Shown: piece by piece, positions 34,879 to 47,865 of the stretch | Layout of the letters: each line of letters begins with the position of its first letter | Position numbering within the stretch: position 1 is the stretch's first letter | Source: Mesostigma viride | Lineage: Eukaryota > Streptophyta > Mesostigmatophyceae > Mesostigmatales > Mesostigmataceae | DNA: 64,000 nucleotides | Assembly: GCA_009746045.1 (NCBI GenBank) | Contig: RPFO01000022.1 | Location: forward strand, 2,600,041 to 2,664,040 | Direction of reading: 5' to 3' | Notes under the pieces: model-generated | Database searches by the model: none | Told to the model about the DNA's origin: nothing | The model's input: the letters and a program-made list of their open reading frames with translations, nothing else | Made by a program: the position numbers and the translations under genes

Positions 34879-37800
34879 ATGGGCGTGCCCATAGCAGGCA
34901 GGCACATCAAGCACACGCCGGCCCACAACCTTGAAGGCTTGAAAGGGGGGACCTCATTAGCCCCGGATGCTCGGGCGGGGGTTATCCTCAAAATCACGAA
35001 CCTCGGCCTTGAGGATGACGAGGATTCTCTAATCGGACAAATCCAGAGGCGAGCCGGGCGGGTTGCCATTAACACGACGGACAAAGGCCGGCCCCAGTTC
35101 GTAGAGATCCTGCGCCCAATCAACATCGCATTCCTCTACTTCACCACGGCCGCCGACATGGTTTTCGCGGGGAAGGCCATCAAATCAAGCGTATGTGTTG
35201 TTCTATGAGATGTTTCCACGGTTGTGTGTGTGTGTGATAGCCTCGACGTTATGCCATGGCATATACCTACTTTTTTACATGCTCTTCATGTTCTCGTTTC
35301 GAATAGTGGCGAAATCAGCCATTTATTGATCAGTGCAATGGGCAAGCTTGACTCGTATTGTCATCTAGTGATGCTGAGAAGTCAAGTAGTGCTTGCCAGG
35401 CAACTCAATATTACTCATAGTAGTAGTATTTGTACTTTGAGGAGTCCATGTAGTGGCTGGACATGGCCCATACAACGACATCAATCGCTTTGGGATTGGA
35501 GGCATCGTATTGAGTGCCTCAAGAGCTTTCCTCTGATGTTAGAATATTGTTCTCTTCTCTCCTTTCCCACCTTGTGATACAGGGTATCTGGGAGAGGGTC
35601 AAGGCGGCGAATGGCAGTATGGCCCCTTGGGGGGAGACCACGCGCAACCAATTGAAGGACTATATGGGGTGAGTCGGGGGGATCGTGGATAGACTATGCA
35701 CATGGCAATACATCAATACCTTCTAAGTCTTAGGAACTTGCTTGCACGTTGCAATAGTGGATGGGATCCACATGGGAACTAGCGAGTTCAATGCATGTTG
35801 TGTGGTTGAGCCAAGACACATATAAGCATAATACAAGAGTACCCATAGATAGATAGGACCCCTACGAACTTCAAAGTTGTTTCAAATTAATGGTCCCGTG
35901 AGTCCTTTGCAGTAGTCTAAGATTTTGTAAAAACCGTGGAAGAGCTTTTACCATAGTGCGGTATAATGCTAGTATAATGCTAGTATAATGCTGTAGTACC
36001 ATTAATTAGTTAATTAATTAATTAATTAAGAACATACCTCCGTGGGGAGGATATGCAACACACATCCCTGAGACGGGGCATATGGTTTTCAATACATTCT
36101 AGGCGACAACCTGCAAGTGGTTGGTGTAAACTGCCACCTACTCGGGATGCACAATTGAGGTGCACCTGCACCACCATGTATTCCAGCAGCTGTGCAAAGT
36201 TGCGGACATGGGGTGGAAGATGATCGTGGCTAGGCTTGATGGCTTGGGCATGATGGCGTCTCAGCAGAGAGTGGCTCTCTGCATGTGCAAAGCATGGCTG
36301 ACTCATAGCGGATGCAGTAGGGCTGCCCCATGGTCCAGAGCCCACAGATCTAGGCTTGGAACACATGTAGAGGCGCCGGTTTGGGAGAATATAAAGGCCT
36401 CTCCCGGAGCCTGAGGGGTTTTAGGGGCATACCCAGGATTAACCCACAAACCCCTGTAGTACCATAGTGCAGTATAATGCTAGTATAGTGCTATTTTTCT
36501 ACCAAAGTCGTTGTAATTTGGTTCATGGCATGGATGGCAAAGATACCATGGCATTTTTTTGTCATTGTGCGCGATTTGATGCATTATCGTTGTGTGGGAA
36601 GTATTATACTATTTCCCATCTGACACGGTTGACATTATTGTTGTTGGTCATGTTGTGCCCCTCACGATGCAGGATGAAGAAAGCGAAGGAGCATAGCAAT
36701 CGACTACCCTTCCGCCCGGTAATGAACTGCTTGGATGCAATGGACACGTTATGATGTCATCATGTGCTTAACAATATTGAAGTGTCAAGGGATCAACCTA
36801 CGTAGAGTATTGGCATTGCATCACGTTTAATCATCATCATGAGGGTTAAGCCATCATAGATGTTTCCTTCTTTGTCAAACGGAGTCATATCTCACAAATC
36901 CTTGCATTCGTCTGTAGACCATAAATTAGCTTATTGCATGTTGACGTAATAGGTACAATACTATTCACCGGTATCGCTTTGTTTAACCTGCGAGTTGGTA
37001 ATGGGCAATATGCCTCATGCAGGTTTTTGAGTGATGCATGATACAAATCTTCGTGATGCCATGTTGGTGGTAGGTGTCTCGTTATTATCAATTGGATGAT
37101 TTGCTGTAAAACAAGTTTTGAATGTGCCTATTGATGCTACATTCGCGGACGGTTAGTAACCTCCCTCCCTGTCGTGTGGTTTACCTACCCACAATCTATG
37201 CATGTCCGATTTTAGCTTGCAAGGGCGCCCACTGTAATTTATCCAATTCTGCTGGCGTTGTTTCTGTGGGCAACGCCACGGTGCGGGAGAACGGACAACT
37301 TGGCTGGACGGGCGGATGGACATGCCCGTCGGAAGCTGTAGTTGATTAGGGGGAGTTTAAGTCTCACAAAAAGAATCCAGAAACTCAAGTACGCCACAAA
37401 TACAAATTTATTCCTCTGGTTGCTAGCTTGTGTCTTGTGGGGTTTCTAGAAGTGGCCATTTTAAAGTTGCTTCTCATGATCCTTTGTGAGATTTTTTGGC
37501 ACAAGGGGGCATCCTCGCTTCGAAATAAGTGAGTTTGACACAAAATACGGGCTAGCAACCGCAGAAGTATTCTGTTTTTGTTTTGTGTACGAGTTTGTGG
37601 ATTCGCTTGATTAGACCTTTCCATCAAGCTATCGCAAGCTCAAATCGGATATGCCTAAGGACCATTACTCACAACCCACATGATGGGGAGGGGGGTCGCA
37701 GATGGTCCACTTTTAACATGTGGATTTTGGGTTTGTTGTGTTGTGATGACATTCTGCATACTCTTTTTCTAATTACGTTAATGTGTGCCATCATCATATG

Positions 37801-40800
37801 ATGGTGATGGATGCAATGTGTTTACCGGAACGTACCTTGGTTGCATTTCCTGTGTGTTTTTTTACATGCAACCGCTTACGTGTTTTGTATGGCAGTGGCA
37901 AGATGAGTGCCCAAAGTATCGCGAGAAAAAAGTGTGCATCGACTTCGAAGAATGCAAATACAACCACACCCTCGAACTCACTGCAAACGCTGCTGCTAAT
38001 CCAACTGCTCCAGGTGCGAATTTGTCTGTACATCGCATGTATTGCCATAGCGTATTTGTTTATATAAAGGATGTATTGCCCATAGCGTGTAGATGTTCTT
38101 TTTTTCTTTTTCTTTCTCGTGTGCGTGTGGCGGGGGGGAGGGTGGGGGGCAAGTGGGTCCAATGACAAGGGAGTTGGGGGGCATAGACACACAAGTAAAC
38201 ACCTTAAGCATAAGTGTTTACTCCACTTTTTTAAAAAAAGTAACCATTCACACCACCTGGGAATACGTTCAAGTATTCAAGTCGAAGATCATGATTCACA
38301 ATCGCAAGGGAAAGCTTGCATGACATGCCGAGCTGCCTACCTGATGGTCACATTCACATTTTAGGTTCTGTCTAGGGGAAACCTTGTTTGCTATTGGCAG
38401 CAGTATCACCAATTTTAGGTCACATGGTATAAGCATCATGAAAATTTCATGCGTTACATTGATCATTTGCGTGAAGCACTTACTTAAATCAGCTAGCTTG
38501 GTCGTCTCATCGGTCGTTCGCGTTTTTGGCTTTGTGACAGGAACATCCATAGCGCCAACTATCATCGCTTCCATTTTAGTCGGATTTATTGACAATAGTG
38601 TGATCACGGCGGACACTACGCACCAGACGGACGAGCACCAGAGGTCTTTGAATCAACATGGGTGGCAGGGACCAATAACTGCTTCTGGGGACCGCCGATG
38701 GTCTTTGATTGAGCCTATAAGGGAATCGGGCGCAGTTGTCAACTTCTATCGACCAGACATGTGGAGCAACTTGGGACATTCGACCTATGCCAGCCATTTG
38801 CCACCGACTAATGATAACACGCTAGTTCCACAGAATTCAGGCATCAGAGAGATCTCCTCATGGTCTAGACCATCCGTACCGGCAGGAGCCAGTGTCCAAT
38901 TGCGCAACAACATTGCCCCCATGCACGCGAACCCCCAAGTCATGGCAACCATGCACGATCAAAATACGATGTATTTTCCAAGCGGCGTGAGCGGATACCA
39001 TGGTCTTACCGTTGGGAACGTGCGTGGAGGAGCCATTGATGGGCCGTGTAACTTTGGTGAACCAGGCCCCTCTGGAGAAGATCTGAATATATGGAGTTCC
39101 TCTTTCCATGGTGGAAATGGTGCATATGGCAACAGGTGGAGAATGAACTAGCTCTCAATGTTGGGAGCCCTACTCATATATTTTTATGCCTTTTTATGCC
39201 AAATTAAGTTTTTTGAAAATTTGTCCAAAGTTTACCATGCAAACCCAAACCGGTCCACGTGAAGGTCTTCACGAATGTGTCTTCTTAATTATTTATCCTT
39301 TACAATACACTCAGATAGTTTTATGTAGAAGTGAATGGCTAGCTTACTAAGGTTCTCTCTTTCTTAATAAAAGTAGAGTTGGGCTAATATGTGTTGTTGG
39401 ATTGCATTGCGCCTAAACCACAACATGGGGGTTTTGTAAGCATAGGCTTGAGAATTGTTTGAAAACACTTCAACAATGAGACAATGGATTGTCTCATTGT
39501 TTTATCACGTGAATATAGGTAGACATTATACACGAATATCGGTATCTTTGTATAAATGTGCATCATTGTGTCGTCAAATTCTCAACCAAGAATGCATGTG
39601 CCATCAACCACGGAACAAGTACTCATGTCAACCTAGAGTGGGCGGTATCTACTACACTGTGATGCAATATAATGGACGTGCCTTGTGGTTTATTGAGCCT
39701 AGGTGGAGGTCACAAATGTGGGCTTTCGGAATTAAGTAAAGTTTGTGCTCCTGGCTTCCCACCTTGGCCTTTGAAGGGGTAAAAGGCATGGCCAAAGAGC
39801 TAGCCTTTTGTGATAACTTGTTATCCCTATCATGTGGTATCGTTATCATGTGTTATCCCAGGTTTATGGTACCGTGGAAGTTGCTTAGTAGGGGATTGAT
39901 TAGTTAGTAACGTTTTACCATTTGTTTTGCTTATTCCAATCATGACAATATTACGTGGGTTGTAATAAAGTGAACTTGTGGACTTGGGAGACGTCATTAA
40001 CCCACGGCACTTTTTGAAGAGACTAATATAGTAAAGCATGCATGGAAGTGTGTGGACAAATTAAGTTGTTTTTGCATGTCCCAATACATATTTTCTAGTT
40101 TTAGCGGAGAATGTTTCCCATTGAATCTCCATGGCAAGCATTTTTTTAAATGAGGTAGCAGTCCCGTTTGTAATGTGTTTTCTCCTATCACGACATGCAC
40201 CTCTACCCTCCCGGTAACACACCATACTGAACCGTAATGTGAACTTGCTGTCGTGTGAACTTTCTGGATGATTTTGTTTGTGCAGAATCATTTGAGCCGA
40301 CGTATTCCCACCTTTCGAGACTTCCGTCTGGGTCTTCCATTTTGCATCCTGGTTCGGGAGGGGTGGCCAATGGTCACGATGCTGTGCCTAATCAGCCATA
40401 TTCAATAGCAGGTCCTATGGTTGCGAATGATGGCAATTTTGCCATGGGACAACAGGCAATGCCCTTCTATCCGACACAACAGTTCCAGCAGCCTGGCCTG
40501 GCCTTTGCGCAGTCATACGCGATGTATGAACAACGAGGCCAAACTGCGCCCACGATGCCTATTCATCTAGGCCCCGGAATGCCCCAGTATGCCCCCTACC
40601 CAGACACAGGAAGCTACCCAGTGGGCCACCCCAACATGATGGATTACCCGCCCGCTAGGGAGGACATGGATGTGGACATGGACATCGAACCCATGGAGGA
40701 CCATGGCCCACAAAGAGCTTATGCAAGCACGGACACGTCAATAGAGGCTCCACTCACGCAGGACAACAGAATATCGTACCCACCCCCGCCCCCGCCTCTG

Positions 40801-43800
40801 CCTCCACCTCCGCCCATGCCTCCACCTCCACCGGACATGATGCTGCGCGTGCCTGGGGAAGCCGCTCAGCCACCCGCGGCTACAGTCGTGTCCATGCAGC
40901 AGGCCAACGGGCATGATGCGCAGGCCATGTACATAATGCCGACGATGCCGGTAATGCCGCCTATGCCGTCAGGGGGCCCGTCGGCGGAGCCGCCAGCTGC
41001 CCCCGTGGCTTCGATGCCGCCCCGTAGCTTGCAGCCAAGGCTGCCACGCCCTCAAGATTACGAGATCGGGGAGGCCGTGTGGAGGGGCACCGTCGTCGCC
41101 CGAAGCGAGAAGATGCAACAGGTATGCAGGATTGGGGGGTTGGCGCATTTCATGGGCATGTATGATGCAAGTTCAGAAATCTAATGGAGCGCTTGCTGCC
41201 TTTTTTTTTTCTTGTTGAATATGGCATCATTTTGTCCTTGCATATGACATGGCTGCATCGTGAAGTTGTTTGACGTATGGCTTTATTCTAGTCTATTGGG
41301 GGATGCCTACGGTGTAATATACACATTTTACCTTCTGGTTAGTTGATTTCCCGGGCATGGCTCATGCTCAAGCGTCAGTTAAGGCTGGCTACAAGTGGGT
41401 TGAGCATAACGGCAACAGCTATTGGCAACGGTGCCAATGCCCCGTGACAATACCAAAAGGCCTCAACGTGGCCAACCAGGTGCGACAATAACAGGAAGAT
41501 GGAAACCACAACAACGTTGCTCATGCTTGTTGTCATGATGATGATTTGCCATGGAATCGATCTCTTCCTTTTCCCATTGGGGGCTCCCGCAGTGGCCCCT
41601 CGGGCGGTGGACATTTCGCCCCGCGGGCCCGCTCCCCTACTCGGGCGCATCCTGCTGGTACGTGGGTGCATGCATGGGATCCCAGGAGGTCCACACGTAG
41701 AATGTGCGTGTGTGAGCACGTGGTGTGGTAGAGGTGATGGGGGGAGGAGGGGGAGTTAGGTGGCTTTGTTGGCAAGCTTTTCCCATTTTTGCATGCGGAT
41801 GTGAAGCACCCACAAGGTGTGGCCCATTAGTCGAATGCCCGCTGGTGTGGGACCAAACCCATGCTTTACTGAGATGCCTTTGATTCCTCTGCCTTATCCT
41901 GCCGTATCCTCACATGCTTGGGTGCGTCAGGATGCAATCTACTAGTGCTCAGCCAATTATTTGTTCATGCACTATCGATCTACAATGCAGTGGAAGGGCC
42001 CGGAAACTTTGGTTCCTACGACGCCTGACCTTTCGTGCCTTGAGTTGGTGTGTGTGGAGCATAAATTGCCAATGGATGACTTAGCAGGCTCCACCCCCAT
42101 GGTAATTACCCCGAGCACGTGTATGAGACCTCCTCCCTATCTCCCACCCACCCCCCTGTCACCCACCCACCCACCCACCCACCCACCCACCCACCCACCC
42201 ACCCACCCACCCACCCACCCACCCACCCACCCACCCACCCACCCACCCACCCACCCACCCACCCACCCACCCACCCACCCACCCACCCACCGGCCTCCCA
42301 TTGGATTCTGACTTTTCCATTGTTGCTTAGCGGGGTGCGTCGGATTCTGCTCCTAACAAGGGCGTTCCCAGGGTCTCACAACATCACCTACTTTGGTGGT
42401 TGTGTGCGACATGGACTGTTTGGCAGGCCGCACCCCCTGGTTCTATCCCCCAGGAAGCTCATGCTGAAGATATGCATGGATTTCTGGGACAGGGTGAGTG
42501 GCTTGTCGCAGGGGTGCGGATGCTTCACGAGGATTCTGTCTTGAAAGTGTGATCTTATAATGTTCTAATAGTTTATGTAGGATGTGCAATACTTTAGGAA
42601 CATTTGAAACTATCTGTTGTACCGAACCGGCTAACCATTTCATAATATCTTGGTTAGAGCCTTTTTGTGACATAATCAATGGGGGTTGGGCATCGAACTT
42701 TCTTGTTTCCTTATTTTAGTGCTGCCCAGTATGTGATTTGACATCAGCTGACCTACTGCTTGCATGTGGCTAGGTACTCCAACATTCACCAGATCCACCA
42801 AGATCTCTTACCGCTTGCGAAGCCGTAGTCACATTTGGCCTTGTAGGGCAGAAGCAGCGGTATTGCGTTAAGTTTCATTCTGGTAGACACGTGCAGCCCC
42901 CCATTGGCTGACATGCTTGGACCATCCACCGGCTGCTGAACCAAGTAAGGTCCCTGATGACATCACCTCGAGGGCGCCATGTTTACAACTTGAAACCATC
43001 AGGACTTCTTTGTCGCTAAACATCCTTCAATGGCAGAGACTTAGAAAGATCATAGAAGAAAGATCCTTCTATGGCATTGAGCCTTTCTGGCTTCAGCATT
43101 GTTTCCTTGCCCCTGCCCCACCAACACCGACCCTGCCTAGCCCTTCTCCATGTCATATTCCCACACCGTACAAACCACACCCGACGCCAGCCCCCCCCCC
43201 TGCCCTTTACCTTACCCACATACTCCCTCTTCTCACCATTTTCGCTATCCCCTCCGTTTCCTCAACGCTGCTTTTTCTATGTCTCCGGCTTCGTTGTGTT
43301 CCCATCACAGGCGCCCTACGAAGCCCGGCGGCTTTTCTACATACTTGCGGAGCCAGGTACTCGTGGGTTTCCATAGACCTGTTTGGTGGTTTCCTTGGCA
43401 GGGACTCTTGTGTCCTTGGCAGGGATTTTCGTTTTCGCCACGGTTTATTGAAGCATAGCCGTCTCTTGTGCTGGATAGACCCAGAATTGTGGTATGTGTT
43501 TTATTATCTATGCTTTTGACATGCATTTTTGGGGAGTGGGCACTATTCTCTTATTTTTTATTCTTTGCTGGGCTTCACATGTATGTTTATTTTTTGCTGC
43601 ATCTCGGATAGAACGAGCTTGGCAAAAGTCTTTGTCATGGTTACCATCGGTTGGTTGCCTTTATAATGTATGTGGTGCGCCTCCCGGTAGCGGCGGCTTT
43701 TTTGTTCAGGAATACATGCCATGTTGCGCTTTGGGGGCATCTGTTTATTGAAAGCAACTCTTGTTGAGGTGGTTGCTCCAGGAGGGAGTTGCGCATGTGT

Positions 43801-46102
43801 GCTCATTCCCGTGGGCTACCGTCGTCGTTTTGAGCTTTGCACCTATGAGTTCACCCCATGGATGATTGGCGTCGTTGATTGATTGTCTGACATAGGAGCA
43901 AGCTTTCGTAGTAGTATAGCTTTGCATGTCTATGATGGAAGGCCAACTCATCTTTTTTTGTATGTGTGAAGCGCGAAGTAATTGTTTTGTTCCCTCTTAT
44001 TCTTGCACTGTTTCTAAATTTATCTCATGCCCGCAGAGTCTCCCCCTGAGATGGAGGAGCTCAAGTCCTTGATGAAGGCGTTAAGGGAGCAGCAAACGGT
44101 CTGCGTGGTGAGCCCAGACTCTGCCAGCACGAACGTGCCCTGCGTGCGGGCCTAAGGCCTTAGCTTATGGGTGCCTCTGTCATGAGAGCCCTTATCTGTC
44201 CCTTACTAAACAATCTGGCCCGCACCGTGTTCTAATGGAATGCATGGGTGGGCTGGCTTAGGTTTGGGGGCATAGTCAGGCAAGCAGGCAATGGTGGACG
44301 ACCGTTTGCTAGTTGTGTTGCATATTATGCACACGAGCTTAAAGTATTTTCTTGAACCAAGGGTAGAAGAGGGAGGCTGTTGGCCACAAGAGGGCCTGGC
44401 GAGCTCTTGGTTTGGGGGTCTGGTTGGGGTAGGAGATTGGGATTGGGTGGCGCAGGGGGGTATACGTTCATGGAAAAGAACAAGATGCGGGAATGAGGAT
44501 CTGGCTCTACATGTGTGTGATTCTGTATGGTGGCGTGAGGCCGGTCACTGACCTGGGCAGGTGACTCGATGTGGTCGTGGGTGCGGTCAAGTGGGGCTGG
44601 TGTTTCTTTATGGGACCCTGGTGCCACCTGTTATGTTGGCAAAACATGCTGGTCGCTTCGTGGCCTGCCTCCCTCCCTCCCTCCCTCCCCTCCCCTCCCT
44701 CCCTCCCTCCCTCCCTCCCTCCCTCCCTCCCTCCCTCCCTCCCTCCTCCCTCCCTCCCTCCCTCCCTCCCTCCCTCCCTCCCTCCCTCCCTCCCTCCTCC
44801 CTCCCTCCCTCCCTCCCTCCCTCCCTCCCTCCCTCCCTCCCTCCCTCCCTCCCTCCCTCCCTCCCTCCCTCCCTCCCTCCCTCCTCCCTCCCTCCCTCCC
44901 TCCCTCCCTCCCTCCCTCCCTCCCGCCCTCCCGCCCTCCCTCCCTCCCCCCTCCTCCCTCCCTCCCTCCCTCCCGCCCTCCTCCCTCCCTCCCTCCCTCC
45001 CTCCCTCCCTCCCTCCCTCCCTCCCTCCCTCCCTCCCTCCCTCCCTCCCTCCTCCCTCCCTCCCTCCCTCCCTCCCTCCCTCCTCCCTCCCTCCCTCCCT
45101 CCCTCCCTCCCTCCCCCTCCCTCCCTCCCCTCCCTCCCTCCCTCCCTCCTCCCTCCCTCCCTCCCTCCCTCCCTCCCTCCCTCCCTCCCTCCTCCCTCCT
45201 CCCTCCCTCCCTCCCTCCTCCCTCCCTCCCTCCCTCCCTCCTCCCTCCTCCCTCCCTCCCTCCTCCTCTCTCCTCCCTCCCTCCCTCCCTCCCTCCCTCC
45301 CTCCTCCTCCCTCCCTCCTCCCTCCCTCCCTCCCTCCCTCCCTCCCTCCCTCCNNNNNNNNNNNNNNNNNNNNNNNNNNNNNNNNNNNNNNNNNNNNNNN
45401 NNNNNNNNNNNNNNNNNNNNNNNNNNNNNNNNNNNNNNNNNNNNNNNNNNNNNNNNNNNNNNNNNNNNNNNNNNNNNNNNNNNNNNNNNNNNNNNNNNNN
45501 CGCAGGCATCTGCTGCGGTCCATCTCACGATTGACAAATGGCATAAGACTGTCCCTATGCATCTCCCTTAGCCCCGCTCCGCCTCTGCCGCTCTTCTCCC
45601 CTTCATGTTCATTGTTCAATGCTCCTTGTAAACATATAAGTATCGCGCTCTTTGTCTCGATGGCAGTATCGTTTGTACTGCATGCGCCGGTAGTGCCAGT
45701 GTGACGGCACAAATATGGGATGGGGCACGTCCCCGCTCTAGCAGAAGCTGTTACAGCCATCCATTGTAGACCCCGCTAAATGTGTACTACTCTATACACT
45801 TGCGTGAGTCCTCGCCCATGATGTGTACTGATTAGTCACAATAGACACTGCCTGCACTGGTTATCTTATTGATATACTTGTATATACAAGTGTCTCACTG
45901 ACATATATATACTGGGATCACCCCCCTGCCACCCCAGATTGAGTTGCTTGAACCCGGAACCGACCTGTACGTGATTCTGCGCGACCACGCGTCAACGCGC
46001 AAGCTGGTGCCACTCTGCCCGATGCCACCCTGCCCACTCGTGGGCCTAGTGGTGAGTGTGCTGCGTGCTTGTGGGCTTGTTTATGCGTGCCGGGCAACTT
46101 AA
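34879..46102 (+). CDS. RNA-binding protein with RRM-like, CCCH zinc-finger and C-terminal SPOC domains (14 exons)
   Basis: Exons: 34879-35190, 35583-35668, 36673-36718, 37896-38013, 38541-39110, 40286-41121, 41419-41479, 41593-41657, 41991-42047, 42454-42493, 42793-42890, 43311-43356, 44037-44107, 45938-46051. All introns are GT-AG and every junction keeps phase, giving about 840 residues. Residues about 34-100 ([10 protein letters not shown] ... [19 protein letters not shown]) resemble an RRM. Exon 4 encodes a perfect C-x8-C-x5-C-x3-H finger ([20 protein letters not shown]). Exons 5-6 are disordered and Met/Pro-rich with a polyproline run near 40780-40840. From [17 protein letters not shown] the pattern fits a SPOC domain, ending [27 protein letters not shown] and PLVGLV. 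SPOC proteins of the FPA/Spen type act in RNA 3'-end processing and transcription; that role is inferred. If the last donor is not used, a stop occurs at 46102. Junctions of exons 5, 7 and 11 are the least certain, and further exons at either end are possible. Confidence 0.7.
35991..36002 (+). repeat. 12-bp target-site duplication, left copy
   Basis: CTGTAGTACCAT, repeated exactly at 36454-36465 on the other side of the insertion. Confidence 0.85.
36003..36453 (-). mobile_element. 451-bp LINE-tailed (SINE-like) insertion in an intron of the SPOC gene
   Basis: Flanked by a 12-bp direct repeat CTGTAGTACCAT at 35991-36002 and 36454-36465. Its 3' end is at the left: the stem-loop CCTCCCCACGGAGG, ATGTTC and a TTAA tract, the same tail as LINEs elsewhere in the window. 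The 3' half matches the LINE 3' UTRs at 53700-53985 and 56000-56280. The 5' end carries a head GGAGAATATAAAGGCCTCTC (plus-strand view), which recurs alone at 47430. It is either a SINE using a LINE tail or a severely 5'-truncated LINE. Confidence 0.82.
36454..36465 (+). repeat. 12-bp target-site duplication, right copy
   Basis: CTGTAGTACCAT. Together with the left copy it dates the element as a retrotransposition event with target-primed style duplication. Confidence 0.85.
42151..42292 (+). repeat. ACCC tetranucleotide microsatellite
   Basis: About 35 uninterrupted units inside an intron of the SPOC gene. It is not a telomeric motif of any group I know. Confidence 0.95.
44668..45353 (+). repeat. 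CCTC tetranucleotide array running into the assembly gap
   Basis: Nearly 700 bp of CCTC units with occasional CCT slips, inside the last recognised intron of the SPOC gene. The array ends at the N run, so its true length is unknown. The Ser-Leu-Pro-Pro and Glu-Gly-Arg ORFs here are artefacts. Confidence 0.95.
45354..45500. other. Assembly gap (147 N)
   Basis: Unresolved bases at the end of the CCTC array. It lies inside an intron of the SPOC gene, so exon phase across it is unaffected (exons at 44107 and 45938 join in phase 0). Confidence 0.99.
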
Positions 46103-47860
46103 GTTCATTGAAAGTGTGTGTTTTTCGAGAGGAAAAAAGCTTGTGCGTGCTGGCCACATGGGGAAGACCGAACGACCATATACATATGTGATGGTATATA
46201 GATCATGCATATATGTGGTGGAGGGGATGCGGCGTATCATATAGGACCGCATCATGCATATATGTGGTGGAGGGGATGCGGCGTGCCCCTCGTGTGGTAG
46301 AATCAGCGACGATAGTTAGGGGGTTGCTGTCTCGCAGCTCTTGGTTTGTGTTATGCCCGTGGGGGGGTGAGGCATGTGCAAGTTCATCAAGCCTGGTGTG
46401 TCGTAGCTGTTAGCTACTTTGCCCCAGACCTATATTCACTATACCGAGTGCTCTTGTGCTTGGATAAAGGTGTTGGGATGCAGTTGTGTGGATGTCTCGC
46501 TAATGGCCCCTCCCTTGGCTCCAACGGTTGTCAGGCATGGGTTTCAAGTGTGTCTTCAATGGTATGTAAGATTCACGAGAAGCAATTGTATGCAGATGTC
46601 AGCACTGTACATACGCTCGTTGGCCTAGCACCTCCACACGGTTGGTTGAGGGAGGCCTGCCAGGTATTGATTTCGGTTTGTTTACCCGTTCTGAAAGGAT
46701 GTGGATTGGGTTTGGCAATAGCCAGCGGGCACGTAGTAGTTGGGTGTTCTACTCCGTCATGGTTTGGCCAATGTTTGTGTGTCTCATTTGCATTCCTTGT
46801 AATCGTGTTAGGCGTATACATTCCAAGCGCTGTATATTTCATGCGATTTCTTGCTTGCCTTTTGACTTGGCTTTCTGGGTGGGCTCCTTGTATTTTGTAC
46901 CATCGTGTCCCTCTTGTGGCTGGGTTCCATGGCTTCGTTTATTTTGGGCATTGTCCAACGATGTGGATGCCACCATGTGCCCAGCTTCCACGGATGTAGG
47001 GCTCATCACTTGCCTGATGCCTCGCCAAGTTTTATTGGAATGGCCCAACATGCTGTACTCTGACCAGTTATGCAAGCAGAGCGTAGCCAACATTGGTGAT
47101 GATGAACATGTGCTGCTTCGCAGTTCCCAAGCCGAACCGATACTTGACTGCCAGGATCTTCCCCAGAATTGTAACATACTAGGCAGCTGCCATCACCAGC
47201 GGTGCAGACAAGTGCGTGAACATGCACTGAAGGCATGCCACAGAGTACCCGATGAGGTACTTTTCTACGCGGATACTTCACCCGCAAAGGCAAGTGGCGC
47301 GACTCACTCACCCAGGTCTGGAGTCGCAGATAGCAACTCCGCTCTCCAGACTATCTAAGACGACTGTGCGCTCGGCCATGATGACGGGTGTGGGGGTAGG
47401 TTGCATGCTAACCCCCGATAGCCCAGGAGAATATAAAGGCTTCTCCCGGAGCCTGAGGGTTTTTTCCCGGTGCAGATGTCCAAGTCAATGGGACTATGCC
47501 GGATGCTGGTTCACTCCCATGTTTGGAAACGATCGCATCAGCCATTTTTTGTCCCTACAACAATTCTTTTGCGTGCACGGCCTATGCCCAAGGCCTGCAC
47601 CAGTGTCAGTTTGAGTGTGCAGCTGACGCCCCTGGCTAGATTGAGAATGGTACTACATAAGCCTTGGTCAATCCCGCCCCATGCATGCACAATTTTTGGT
47701 ACTTGGTGTGCTCATACCTACGGCATGCCATATTTATTTGCAAAAAACCTTTGTCTTACACCCAAGATAAGCATAGCGGTTCGGGCCACACGTGCCGCCT
47801 GCAAGTGTCCTACAAGGGCAATATAGCCATCCCCATTCCACCACCCATTTAGCATTGAGG
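46103..47860. other. Region after the SPOC gene, no gene recognised
   Basis: Holds a roughly 50-bp tandem duplication near 46204-46290 (ATGCATATATGTGGTGGAGG twice) and an isolated copy of the SINE-like head at 47427-47462. An extra 3' exon of the SPOC gene may exist here, but none stands out. Confidence 0.3.
47427..47462 (-). repeat. Isolated copy of the SINE-like head motif
   Basis: GGAGAATATAAAGGCTTCTC followed by CCGGAGCCTGAGGG, as at the 5' end of the insertion near 36385-36418. The rest of that element is not present here. Confidence 0.65.
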
Positions 47861-47865
47861 ATATA

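Noticed and set aside
42151-42292. Internal telomere-like tract
   Set aside because: ACCC units do not match TTAGGG- or TTTAGGG-type repeats; it is a simple microsatellite in an intron.
42900-42943. Exon reading [11 protein letters not shown] with donor GTAAGG in the SPOC gene
   Set aside because: An in-frame TGA lies directly upstream with no acceptor between. Joining 42890 to 43311 keeps phase without it.
44668-45353. Ser-Leu-Pro-Pro-rich and Glu-Gly-Arg-rich proteins
   Set aside because: Direct translations of the CCTC array running into Ns.
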